Source of the DNA: Oceanimonas sp052119705
GTDB taxonomy: Bacteria > Pseudomonadota > Gammaproteobacteria > Enterobacterales > Aeromonadaceae
Length of the DNA: 64,000 nt
Assembly (NCBI RefSeq): GCF_052119705.1
Contig: NZ_JBGQOP010000007.1
Location: 62,001-126,000, forward strand
Reading direction: 5' to 3'
Shown: in pieces, positions 50,007-58,575 of the stretch
Layout: every line of letters begins with the position of its first letter
How positions within the stretch are numbered: position 1 is the stretch's first letter
Position numbers and translations under genes: made by a program
Notes under the pieces: model-generated
The model's input: the letters and a program-made list of their open reading frames with translations, nothing else
What the model was told of the DNA's origin: nothing
Databases searched by the model: none

Positions 50007-51355
50007 TGGGCGGTTTTTTCTGGAATTTGGGTGCCTTTATTGTCGCCTTGGGTGTATTAGTCGCGGTGCATGAATTTGGCCATTTTTGGGTGGCCAGACG
50101 CAACGGCGTGAAAGTTGAGCGTTTCTCGATTGGTTTCGGTAAGGCCATTTGGCGGCGTACCGCGAAAGATGGCACCGAATATGTCATCGCCATGATCCCC
50201 CTCGGCGGTTACGTTAAAATGCTCGACAGCCGGGTGGAAGACGTGCCGGCCGAGCTGCAGGATCAAGCTTTTAATCACAAATCCGTGTGGGCGCGGATGG
50301 CGATTGTGGTGGCAGGCCCCATGGCGAATTTTGTGTTTGCCATTTTTGCCTGTTGGCTGATGTTTTTAATTGGTATTCCCTCGGTCAAGCCGGTATTAAA
50401 TTCGGTGACGCCATCGTCGGTAGCGGCCCAAGGTGGGCTAAGCTCTGGCATGCAAATTATGGCCATAGATGGCAAAAATGTGCGGACCTGGGAAGAAGTT
50501 AATTTTGCGCTGCTGGCAAGGCTAGGGGATGATAAGACGGTTTTTACCGTGCAAGACGATGCAGGTCGTACCCGCGATGCGCAACTGGCTTTAACTGACT
50601 GGCAATTTGATCCTGAGCTTGAATCACCGATAACCGCATTAGGCTTGGTGCCAGAAGGGCCTAAGCTGACCTTGGATGTGGCCAACGTGGTCGAGAATGG
50701 CCCAGCGGCGGCGGCAGGGGTGCAAGTCGGTGATACCTTAGTGGCCCTTAATGGCGAAAGGTTGGCGGATTGGCAGCAGTTGGTAGTGGCGGTACAGGCC
50801 TCTCCTGAGACTGAGATGGAACTTGAGGTGCAACGTAACGGCCAGAGTCAGCAACTTAAGCTAATACCCGCACGTCAAGAACACGCAGATAGAGTTATAG
50901 GCTTTGCCGGCTTGGCGCCACAGGTGTTGCCGGTCGCTGATGAATACCGCTTTGATCTGCGCTATGGCCCTCTGGCCGCCATCGGTGAGGGCATAGGCCG
51001 TACCTGGGATTTAACCGTGCTCACCTTTCAAATGCTCGGTAAGTTGCTCACGGGTGTGGTGTCGGTGGATAACCTCAGCGGGCCCATCTCTATTGCCAAG
51101 GGCGCCGGTGCCACCGCCGACTATGGACTGGTGTACTTTTTAGGCTTTATGGCCTTGGTGAGTGTGAATTTGGGCATCATTAACTTGATGCCCTTGCCGG
51201 TATTAGACGGCGGCCACTTGCTGTTTTATTTCATTGAAGCTGTGACGGGACGTCCTGTGCCAGAGAAAGTGCAGGAAATCGGCTTTAAAATTGGCGCCGC
51301 TTTATTATTTATGTTGATGGCGCTGGCGCTATTTAACGATTTTGCGCGGCTTTAA
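50006..51355 (+). CDS. rseP: Site-2 protease RseP
   Basis: Intramembrane zinc metalloprotease that cleaves RseA in the sigma-E envelope stress response and clears signal peptides. 449 residues (E. coli 450). HEFGH at 22-26 lies in TM1 (zinc ligands), two PDZ domains occupy about 115-300 in the periplasm, and NLMPLPVLDGGHLLFYFIEAVTGRPVP supplies the third zinc ligand (LDG) near residue 400. Directly upstream of bamA as in most gammaproteobacteria, though here with a 375-base repeat spacer between. Confidence 0.96.
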   Translation: MGGFFWNLGAFIVALGVLVAVHEFGHFWVARRNGVKVERFSIGFGKAIWRRTAKDGTEYVIAMIPLGGYVKMLDSRVEDVPAELQDQAFNHKSVWARMAIVVAGPMANFVFAIFACWLMFLIGIPSVKPVLNSVTPSSVAAQGGLSSGMQIMAIDGKNVRTWEEVNFALLARLGDDKTVFTVQDDAGRTRDAQLALTDWQFDPELESPITALGLVPEGPKLTLDVANVVENGPAAAAGVQVGDTLVALNGERLADWQQLVVAVQASPETEMELEVQRNGQSQQLKLIPARQEHADRVIGFAGLAPQVLPVADEYRFDLRYGPLAAIGEGIGRTWDLTVLTFQMLGKLLTGVVSVDNLSGPISIAKGAGATADYGLVYFLGFMALVSVNLGIINLMPLPVLDGGHLLFYFIEAVTGRPVPEKVQEIGFKIGAALLFMLMALALFNDFARL

Positions 51356-51730
51356 AAGAATGTGATTGGTGAGGCGTAAAGGGTGAAGCGGACGAGCTAA
51401 CCCTAACCCTGAATATTTTTGCAACCAAACCCGCCAAAGCCACGAACAATAGAGATGAGAGTGAACAGGGATATGGTGATGGTAAGGGCCTATACAGTAG
51501 TGTTTTACTCGCTCTTATCCGAATCTGTTTAGTGCTATGTTGATTTTTAGTAGGTTTCGCTGGTTTCGTTGCAGTGAGGTTTTAACGTTTTAGGCTTTAG
51601 AGTTAAAGACGAAGGGCGGTGAGGTGTGAAACGTAAGGTGTTAGGTTTACCCCTTCATTCTTTACGCTTCGCTCTTCATTTGCTTCCCAAATTTAGTTTA
51701 CGACATTACTTACAAGGATACAGTCAGACC
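51356..51730. repeat. rseP-bamA spacer: palindromic element, heptads; bamA start region
   Basis: 51371-51391 has GTGAGGC GTAAAGG GTGAAGC heptads. 51417-51572 is a full GCAACGAAA-type element (TTTTGCAACCAAACCCGCC ... GCTGGTTTCGTTGC) with GGTAAGGGCC inside. 51608-51680 holds two heptad tracts in opposite sense (GAAGGGC GGTGAGG TGTGAAA, then CTTCATT CTTTACG CTTCGCT CTTCATT) that can form a hairpin. A sigma-E promoter for bamA would be expected here but was not identified. Confidence 0.72.
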
Positions 51731-54226
51731 ATGTCAGTGAAAAAACAGGCAATGAACTCTCGGTCAGTAAGCACTTGTTCAATAGGCAAGAGAGCGGCTA
51801 AAAAAACGGTCATGAGCCAGACGCTGATCGCTACCTGCTTGCTCAGTGCCAGCTTAGTGGCCCAAGCGCAAAGCACAGATGCGCCCTTTGTGGTGCAAGA
51901 TATCCAAGTAAACGGCTTACAGCGCGTAACCTTGGGTGCCACCTTACTCAGCTTACCGGTGCGCGTCGGTGAAGAGATGGACGCGGCTCGGATCTCTGAG
52001 GCTATTAAGAGCCTGTATGCTTCCGGCAACTTTGAAGACGTGCGCTTGTTGCGCGATAACGGCACGCTTGTGGTGCAAGTGACGGAACGGCCGACCATTG
52101 CCGGCATTACCTTCAGTGGTAATAAAGAAATTAAAGAAGATCAGCTGAATAAAAGCCTAGAAGGCGCTGGCGTGCGCGTGGGCGAGCCATTAGATCGCAC
52201 CACCTTAAGCTCACTAGAAAAAGGCTTAGAAGACTTTTACTACGGCGTAGGTAAATACTCAGCCAAGGTCAAAGCCGTGCTCACACCGCTGCCACGCAAC
52301 CGAGTCGATCTGAAATTTGAATTTGTGGAAGGCCCGGCCGCCGAAATTAAACAAATTAATATCGTGGGCAATAAAGCCTTCAGCGAGAAACAACTGCTAG
52401 GCCAACTTGAGCTGTCGGACACTGTGCCTTGGTGGAACGTGATGGGCGACAAGCGCTATCAAAAGCAAAAGCTGGCTGGGGATATTGAAACCCTGCGCTC
52501 TTACTATCGCGACCGCGGTTACTTAAAGGCCGAAGTCAGTTCTACCCAAGTGTCCATGTCGCCAGATAAAGAAGGCGTCTATATTACGCTTAACGTGAGC
52601 GAGGGCGATCGTTACACCGTATCGGGTGTGAGCCTGCGCGGTGATATGGTGGACCGCCAATCTGAGTTAGAAGCTTTAGTCCCGCTGCAAAAGGGTGACT
52701 TATACTCGGCAGCCGACGTGGCGCACATGGAAGAAGTGCTGTCTAAGTTTTTAGGCCGCTTTGGCTATGCTTATCCGAAAATTTCTACCTTCCCGCAAAT
52801 TGATGAAGCCAGCAAGCAAGTTGAGCTGGTAGTGAATGTGGACCCGGGTAGCCGCGTCTATGTGCGCCGCATTAACTTTAGCGGCAACATCATCACTAAA
52901 GATGAAGTATTACGCCGTGAAATGCGCCAAATGGAAGGCGCCAGTCTGTCCAGTGAAGACATTGAACAGTCGCGTACTCGGTTAAATCGTTTAGGTTATT
53001 TTGAAAACGTGGAAGTGGACACCCGTCGCGTAGAGGGTGAGCCGGATTTGGTGGACTTAGACGTTAGCGTTAAAGAGCAACCCGCCGGCTCCATTAACTT
53101 TGGGGTGGGTTTTGGTACCGACTCCGGCTTTAGTATTCAGGCCGGTCTTCAACAAGAAAACTTCCTCGGTACCGGTAATCGCGTCGGCATTAACTCGCAG
53201 ATGAACGACTATTCCAAAGATGTCTCGTTAGACTTTACCGACCCTTATTTTACCGTGGATGGCGTGAGCTTGGGCGGGCGTATTTACTACCGTCAGTTTG
53301 ATGCTCGCGATGCCAATATTGCGGACTACGACAGCACCTTGTACGGTGTGCGTGCCTTAAGTGGTTTTCCGATTAATGAAGATAACAGCTTAAACTTCAG
53401 CGTCGGCTATGAGCACAATACCTTAGGCAAGCCCAGTGACAGTTATGACCAGTTGAATGATTTTTGGCTGTTGCATAATGAGCAGCAGGCGGGCAGTGAC
53501 CTCAGCTTCGATACCTTTGACGTGACCACGGGTTGGACGCGTAACACCTTAAATAAAGGATTTTTCCCTACTTCAGGTAATCGCCAGAACTTATCGTTAA
53601 AGGTGACTGTGCCGGGTTCTGATCTGCAGTACTACAAGACCAGCTTCGATGATGCGCATTATTTCCCCCTCGACCGTGCTCATAACTGGGTGCTAGCCGG
53701 TAAGTTCCGTGCTTCATTCGGTGATGGCTACGGCGATGCCAATAACGGCGAACATGGCTTACCATTTTTTGAAAATTACTACGGCGGCGGCTTTAATACC
53801 TTGCGTGGCTTTAAGAGTAACTCGGTAGGCCCGCGTGCGGTTTATCGAAACGCTGACGGTAGTTATCGCGGCGATGATAGCACCATAGGCGGTAACGCTT
53901 TGCTGGCGGCAACGGTGGAGATGATAGTGCCGACTCCATTTGCCAATGAAGATTTACAGCGCTCCTTGCGTACCAGCGTGTTTATCGATGTAGGCACGGT
54001 TTGGGATACGAATTACGACGGTAAGTATGCGTCTAATTGTAGCGGTAGCGACTGTGACCTCATTTATGACTTTGGTGATCCTTCTGACTTCCGTGCGTCT
54101 GCGGGCGTGAGCATGCAGTGGTTATCACCTCTGGGGCCGCTGGTGTTCTCACTGGCAGCGCCGCTAAAAGAAGTAGAAGGCGATCGTACCGAAATCTTTA
54201 ACTTCAACATCGGTAGAACCTTCTAA
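51731..54226 (+). CDS. bamA: Outer membrane protein assembly factor BamA
   Basis: Omp85 core of the BAM complex that folds beta-barrel proteins into the outer membrane. 831 residues from ATG 51731. The signal peptide has an unusually long N-region (to about 27), the hydrophobic core SQTLIATCLLSASLVAQA, and a cut after AQA near 47. Five POTRA domains run from about 50 to 450, beginning FVVQDIQVNGLQRV. The 16-strand barrel ends in a C-terminal Phe (FNFNIGRTF). The loop-6 motif appears as LRGFKSNSVGPR (VRGF/Y type). ATG 51752 is an alternative start; AAGGA lies 12 bases upstream of 51731. Confidence 0.95.
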   Translation: MSVKKQAMNSRSVSTCSIGKRAAKKTVMSQTLIATCLLSASLVAQAQSTDAPFVVQDIQVNGLQRVTLGATLLSLPVRVGEEMDAARISEAIKSLYASGNFEDVRLLRDNGTLVVQVTERPTIAGITFSGNKEIKEDQLNKSLEGAGVRVGEPLDRTTLSSLEKGLEDFYYGVGKYSAKVKAVLTPLPRNRVDLKFEFVEGPAAEIKQINIVGNKAFSEKQLLGQLELSDTVPWWNVMGDKRYQKQKLAGDIETLRSYYRDRGYLKAEVSSTQVSMSPDKEGVYITLNVSEGDRYTVSGVSLRGDMVDRQSELEALVPLQKGDLYSAADVAHMEEVLSKFLGRFGYAYPKISTFPQIDEASKQVELVVNVDPGSRVYVRRINFSGNIITKDEVLRREMRQMEGASLSSEDIEQSRTRLNRLGYFENVEVDTRRVEGEPDLVDLDVSVKEQPAGSINFGVGFGTDSGFSIQAGLQQENFLGTGNRVGINSQMNDYSKDVSLDFTDPYFTVDGVSLGGRIYYRQFDARDANIADYDSTLYGVRALSGFPINEDNSLNFSVGYEHNTLGKPSDSYDQLNDFWLLHNEQQAGSDLSFDTFDVTTGWTRNTLNKGFFPTSGNRQNLSLKVTVPGSDLQYYKTSFDDAHYFPLDRAHNWVLAGKFRASFGDGYGDANNGEHGLPFFENYYGGGFNTLRGFKSNSVGPRAVYRNADGSYRGDDSTIGGNALLAATVEMIVPTPFANEDLQRSLRTSVFIDVGTVWDTNYDGKYASNCSGSDCDLIYDFGDPSDFRASAGVSMQWLSPLGPLVFSLAAPLKEVEGDRTEIFNFNIGRTF

Positions 54227-54265
54227 AGCGCGTGAAGCTAAGAGCTTGAAGAAAGAGATTAAAAT

Positions 54266-54496
54266 TTTTCGTAACGAAATTCACGAAAGCCGCGAAAAAT
54301 AGGGAACAGATCTAAAAAGAGATTTTTATGGGTAAGAGCAAACACAGTTGTTAGCTGTAGTTCTTACCCAAATATGTTCGGTGTCATGTTGATCCTGTAG
54401 TGGGTTTAGCGACTCTCGTAGCAAGGAGTCGTTGCAGATATGGATTTTGTATTTTTGTTGAAGCTTCAAGCTTATGGCTTCCAGCTTCTAGCTTGT
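54266..54496. repeat. bamA-skp spacer: palindromic element (54266-54423) and heptads
   Basis: TTTTTCGTAACGAAATTCACG and CGCGAAAAATAGGGAACAG on the left; TAGTGGGTTTAGCGACTCTCG and GCAAGG on the right, the right end diverged (a GTCGTTGC follows at 54429). GGGTAAG (54339) and CTTACCC (54363) form the inner stem. 54463-54494 is GCTTCAA GCTTATG GCTTCCA GCTTCTA GCTTG, ending just before the skp ribosome site. Confidence 0.75.
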
Positions 54497-54514
54497 TTTC
54501 ATTAGGAGATTGCT

Positions 54515-55018
54515 TTGAAACAGATGATTAAAGTATTAGGTCTAGTGGCTGTGTTCTTTACTGCCGGTGCGGCTCAGGCGCAAGCCACTAAGCTGGCCGT
54601 GGTAGATACGGCTAAGGTATTTCAAACCATGCCCCAGCGCGATGCGGTTGCCAATAAGCTGAAAAATGAATTTGGTGGTCGTGTTAAAGAAATCCAAAAG
54701 ATGGAAGCCGATGGCCGTACCTTTATTGAGAAGCAGCAAAAAGACATGGCGTTCATGAACGATCAGCAAAAGAAAGATGCGCAGAAAAAGCTGAACGACA
54801 TGCAAGGCAGCTACATCGAAAAACGCAGCAAGTTGGAAGAAGACCAAGCACGCCGTGAACACGAAGAGCGCCAAGTTATGCTCAAGCGCATTCAAGGTGC
54901 CATCGAAGAGATCACCCGTGCTCAAGGTATAGACTTGGTAATTGAGCGTGGTGCCGTTATTCATGTTGCACCTAGCCTAGATATTACAGACCAAGTGATC
55001 AACCGAGTAAGCAAGTAA
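54515..55018 (+). CDS. skp: Periplasmic chaperone Skp (OmpH)
   Basis: Trimeric jellyfish-shaped chaperone that carries unfolded outer membrane proteins to BAM. 167 residues (E. coli 161). Signal peptide MKQMIKVLGLVAVFFTAGAAQAQA with cleavage near 22. The mature part is highly charged and coiled-coil (about 50-125, EIQKMEADGRTFIEKQQKDM). TTG 54515 is preferred because AGGAG lies 6 bases upstream; ATG 54524 would be 15 bases away. Between bamA and lpxD as in E. coli. Confidence 0.92.
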   Translation: MKQMIKVLGLVAVFFTAGAAQAQATKLAVVDTAKVFQTMPQRDAVANKLKNEFGGRVKEIQKMEADGRTFIEKQQKDMAFMNDQQKKDAQKKLNDMQGSYIEKRSKLEEDQARREHEERQVMLKRIQGAIEEITRAQGIDLVIERGAVIHVAPSLDITDQVINRVSK

Positions 55019-55030
55019 GAGCCTTAAGTT

Positions 55031-56053
55031 ATGACAATCTCCTTACAAGAATTGGCCCAGCACTTAGGTGCTGAGCTAAACGGCGACCCTAATGTGATTA
55101 TTTGTCGCGTCAATACGCTAGATAAAGCGGGCCCAAATGAAGTGGCCTTTTTGTCCGATAAAAATTACCGCCACTTATTATCGACCACCAAAGCGGGGGC
55201 TGTGATCGTCAAGGCGGCAGATCAAGCCTTGTGTTCAGTGCCGACCTTAGTGATGAGCAATCCTTACTTAGGCTTCGCACTGGCGGCCCAGCAGCTGGAT
55301 ACCACGCCACAGCCGGCGGTAGATATTCATCCTAAGGCCGTGGTGGCCGATGATGTCATCTTAGGTGAAGGCGTGGCCATAGGCGCCAATGCCGTGATTG
55401 AGTCTGGTGTTGAATTGGGCGATGGCGTGGTTGTAGGCCCTAGTTGCTTCATCGGCAAAGGGGCCAGACTTGGCGCGCGCACTCGTTTGTGGGCCAATGT
55501 CACTCTGTACCACAGAGTAGAGATAGGTGAAGATTGCCTAGTACAAGCCAATGCGGTGATCGGTGCCGATGGTTTTGGCTATGCCAACGATAAAGGCGAG
55601 TGGGTGAAAATTCCCCAGCTCGGCACCGTTATCATTGGTAATCGCGTGGAAATTGGTGCCTGCACGACGATAGACCGGGGTGCGCTAAGCAATACCATCA
55701 TTTCTGACAATGTGATTATTGATAACCAGTGTCAGATTGCGCACAACGTAAAGATAGGCTACGGAACTGCGGTTGCGGGTGGTACCATAATGGCCGGTAG
55801 TCTCACCGTCGGTAAATATTGTATTATTGGCGGCGGTACCGTCATCAATGGTCATATCGAGATTTGTGATGGGGCGACCATTACCGGCATGGGAATGGTG
55901 ATGCGATCTATCACTGAGCCTGGCATTTACTCCTCCGGCATTCCGCTGCAGCCTAATAAAGAGTGGCGTAAAACTGCGGCACGAGTGATGCGCATCGATG
56001 ATTTACACAAGCGCTTAAAAGAGCTTGAAAAAAAATCAAACAATAAAAATTAA
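55031..56053 (+). CDS. lpxD: UDP-3-O-(3-hydroxyacyl)glucosamine N-acyltransferase
   Basis: Third step of lipid A synthesis; adds the second 3-hydroxyacyl chain, to nitrogen. 340 residues (E. coli 341). N-terminal uridine-binding domain (EVAFLSDKNYRHLL), then a left-handed beta-helix of hexapeptides from about 100 to 310. Catalytic His is in NQCQIAHNVKIG (about 239). The C-terminal helix DLHKRLKELEKK binds acyl carrier protein. Starts 12 bases after skp. Confidence 0.96.
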   Translation: MTISLQELAQHLGAELNGDPNVIICRVNTLDKAGPNEVAFLSDKNYRHLLSTTKAGAVIVKAADQALCSVPTLVMSNPYLGFALAAQQLDTTPQPAVDIHPKAVVADDVILGEGVAIGANAVIESGVELGDGVVVGPSCFIGKGARLGARTRLWANVTLYHRVEIGEDCLVQANAVIGADGFGYANDKGEWVKIPQLGTVIIGNRVEIGACTTIDRGALSNTIISDNVIIDNQCQIAHNVKIGYGTAVAGGTIMAGSLTVGKYCIIGGGTVINGHIEICDGATITGMGMVMRSITEPGIYSSGIPLQPNKEWRKTAARVMRIDDLHKRLKELEKKSNNKN

Positions 56054-56076
56054 GCATAAATTGGTAGGGTTACATT

Positions 56077-56550
56077 TTGACTAACGAACTGAACACAGAA
56101 AAAAATCAGTTGGATATCCAGGATATCCTGGAACTCTTGCCACATCGCTACCCGTTTTTGATGGTCGATAAAGTAGACCATTATGAAATTAGCCCTGAGC
56201 GCAAAACCCTGAGAGGCATCAAGAACGTTTCTTTCAATGAGCCTATGTTTACCGGCCATTTTCCGGGTAAGCCGGTTTTCCCCGGTGTGCTGATTTTAGA
56301 AGCCATGGCGCAAGCTACCGGCATCTTGGCCTTTAAAATGGTGGGTAAGCCAAAGCCTGGCGAGCTGTATTATTTTGCTTCTATCGATAATGCGCGCTTT
56401 AAGCGGCCTGTGGTGCCAGGCGATCAGCTGGTGTTGGACGTGGTCTTTTTGAAAGAGCGCCGTGGTATTGCCAAATTTACGGGTGTAGCCAGCGTTGACG
56501 GCGAAATCGTCTGTACTGCGGAATTGATGTGTGCCAAACGCGGAGGTTAA
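56077..56550 (+). CDS. fabZ: 3-hydroxyacyl-ACP dehydratase FabZ
   Basis: Dehydrates 3-hydroxyacyl-ACP in fatty acid elongation, competing with LpxA/LpxD for the same substrate. 157 residues (E. coli 151). Hot-dog fold with catalytic His61 and Glu75 in GHFPGKPVFPGVLILEAMAQ. TTG 56077 is the start, as in E. coli fabZ, with TAGGG 7 bases upstream. Ends 2 bases before lpxA. Confidence 0.96.
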   Translation: MTNELNTEKNQLDIQDILELLPHRYPFLMVDKVDHYEISPERKTLRGIKNVSFNEPMFTGHFPGKPVFPGVLILEAMAQATGILAFKMVGKPKPGELYYFASIDNARFKRPVVPGDQLVLDVVFLKERRGIAKFTGVASVDGEIVCTAELMCAKRGG

Positions 56551-56552
56551 GT

Positions 56553-57344
56553 GTGACTAAACCAAGTGCAGTAATTCATGAGACGGCGATCGTTCATCCT
56601 AGCGCCAAAATTGGCAAAGGCGTGGAAATTGGCCCTTGGACCTTAATTGGTGCCGATGTAGAAATTGGCGACGATTGCTGGATTGGCCCCCATGTGGTGA
56701 TCAAAGGGCCAACCCGTATTGGTCAGCGCAACCGTATTTTCCAGTTTTGCTCTATCGGCGAAGACTGCCAAGATAAAAAATACTTAGGTGAGCTAACGCG
56801 GCTGGAAATTGGCGACGATAACGTGATCCGTGAGTCCTGCACTTTTCACCGTGGTACTAGTCAAGATGAAAGTTTAACCCGCGTCGGTAGCCGTAACCTA
56901 TTTATGGTGAATGTGCATGTCGCTCACGATTGCCGCATTGGCGATGATTGTATCTTCGCTAATAACGCCACCCTTGCTGGCCACGTCCATATAGGCTCGC
57001 ATGTGATCTTTGGTGGTCACGCCGCCATTCATCAGTTTGGTCGCGTGGGCAGCCATGCCTTTATTGCCGGTTGTGCCGCGCTCAATAAAGATGTGCCACC
57101 TTACGTGATGGCGGCCGGTCTTTATGCGAAGCCCTTTGGTGTGAACTCCGAAGGCTTGCGTCGTCGAGGTTTCTCGCCCGAGGCCATTTCTGCGATTAAA
57201 AAGGCCTATAAGATAATCTTCCGTAGCGGCAAAACTGTGGCTGAGGTGATCCCTGAATTGGAAGCTCTGAGTGCAGAGCAGCCAGAAGTGGGCCCCATGA
57301 TTGAATTTTTACAAGTGAACGAGCGTGGTATTATTCGTGCCTGA
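56553..57344 (+). CDS. lpxA: UDP-N-acetylglucosamine O-acyltransferase
   Basis: First step of lipid A synthesis. 263 residues from GTG 56553 (E. coli 262). Hexapeptide beta-helix from IHETAIVHPSAKIGKGVEIGPW to about 190, catalytic His in NVHVAHDCRIGDDC, GGHAAIHQFGRVG, then a helical C-terminus (GFSPEAISAIKKAYKIIFRS). GGAGG lies 6 bases upstream of GTG 56553; the open frame further upstream overlaps fabZ and is not used. Confidence 0.96.
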   Translation: MTKPSAVIHETAIVHPSAKIGKGVEIGPWTLIGADVEIGDDCWIGPHVVIKGPTRIGQRNRIFQFCSIGEDCQDKKYLGELTRLEIGDDNVIRESCTFHRGTSQDESLTRVGSRNLFMVNVHVAHDCRIGDDCIFANNATLAGHVHIGSHVIFGGHAAIHQFGRVGSHAFIAGCAALNKDVPPYVMAAGLYAKPFGVNSEGLRRRGFSPEAISAIKKAYKIIFRSGKTVAEVIPELEALSAEQPEVGPMIEFLQVNERGIIRA

Positions 57345-58560
57345 TTCCTTGGCCGCAAACACCTTAACCTGCGCTCAGTCGCGGCCACTGCGCATTGGCT
57401 TAGTGGCCGGAGAAGTGTCTGGCGACACGCTGGGCGCCGGGCTTATTCGTGAACTGCGCGCTCGTCATCCCGATGCCATTTTTGAGGGCATAGCCGGCCC
57501 GCAAATGGTGAGCGAGGGCTGCGTGGCCTTGTTTGAGATGGACGAGCTGTCGGTCATGGGCTTGGTGGAAGTGCTGGGTCGCCTACCGCGCATTTTAAAA
57601 ATTCGCAAACAAATTGTCCGCCATTTTCTCGATAATCCGCCGGATGTGTTTGTGGGCATAGATGCGCCAGATTTTAATATTGACGTTGAGCTCAAATTGC
57701 GCGCGAGTGGCATTCCCACCTTGCACTACGTGAGCCCATCGGTGTGGGCGTGGCGCCAAAACCGCATCCATAAGATCAAGCGTGCCACCGATATGGTGCT
57801 GGCATTTTTGCCCTTCGAAAAAGCCTTTTACGACCGTTTCGATGCCCCTTGTCGCTTTATCGGCCATACCTTGGCAGACGTTATGCCGCTGGAGCCTAAC
57901 ACTTTAGGCGCGCGTGAGCGTTTAGGTCTTAAATCCGACGGCCACTATTTAGCACTGCTGCCGGGGAGTCGCTTTGCCGAAGTGAATTTACTGAGCCCTG
58001 TGTATTTGAGCGCCTGTAAAGTACTTAAGGCTCGCTATCCAGATCTGGAATTTGTGGTGCCTCTGGTTAACCCTAAACGACGCGCCGAATTTTTAGCCTT
58101 TAAGGAACAAGTGGCGCCTGAGCTCGATATTATTTTGATTGAAGGCCAAGGGCGCGACGTCATGACGGCGGCCAACATTATCTTGCTGGCTTCTGGCACG
58201 GCCACGCTTGAGGCTATGCTGGCGAAAAAGCCCATGGTAGTGGGTTACAAATTTAAGCCCTTCAGTTATTGGCTGGCGAATAAGTTTGTGCATACCGCCT
58301 ATGCTTCTTTGCCGAACTTATTGGCAGGCAGCATGTTGGTGCCTGAGCTCATTCAAGCCGATTGCACTGTGGATAATATAGTGCGCGAAGTGAGCCAGTT
58401 ACTTGACCAAGATAATCAGGCGTTATTGGCGAAGTTTAGTGAGCTGCATCAGCTGATCCGCTGTAATGCAGACCAGCAAGCGGCCCTCGCCGTGCTTGAG
58501 CTCGTAAACGCAAAGCTCGCCAACGCAAAACTGGCTGAGCAGGCTTGTGCTCAAAAATAA
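57337..58560 (+). CDS. lpxB: Lipid A disaccharide synthase
   Basis: GT19 enzyme joining UDP-diacylglucosamine and lipid X to make the lipid A disaccharide. 407 residues from GTG 57337. RIGLVAGEVSGDTLGAGLIREL, SPSVWAWRQNRIHKIKRATDMVLAFLPFEK, LLPGSRFAEV and ASGTATLEAMLAKKPMVVGYK are conserved. It overlaps the lpxA stop by 8 bases; GTG 57325 or TTG 57349 are alternative starts. The N-terminus is about 15 residues longer than in E. coli. The C-terminus has a small duplicated NAKLA element. Confidence 0.94.
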   Translation: MPDSLAANTLTCAQSRPLRIGLVAGEVSGDTLGAGLIRELRARHPDAIFEGIAGPQMVSEGCVALFEMDELSVMGLVEVLGRLPRILKIRKQIVRHFLDNPPDVFVGIDAPDFNIDVELKLRASGIPTLHYVSPSVWAWRQNRIHKIKRATDMVLAFLPFEKAFYDRFDAPCRFIGHTLADVMPLEPNTLGARERLGLKSDGHYLALLPGSRFAEVNLLSPVYLSACKVLKARYPDLEFVVPLVNPKRRAEFLAFKEQVAPELDIILIEGQGRDVMTAANIILLASGTATLEAMLAKKPMVVGYKFKPFSYWLANKFVHTAYASLPNLLAGSMLVPELIQADCTVDNIVREVSQLLDQDNQALLAKFSELHQLIRCNADQQAALAVLELVNAKLANAKLAEQACAQK

Positions 58561-58575
58561 TCTGGCTGGAAATTC

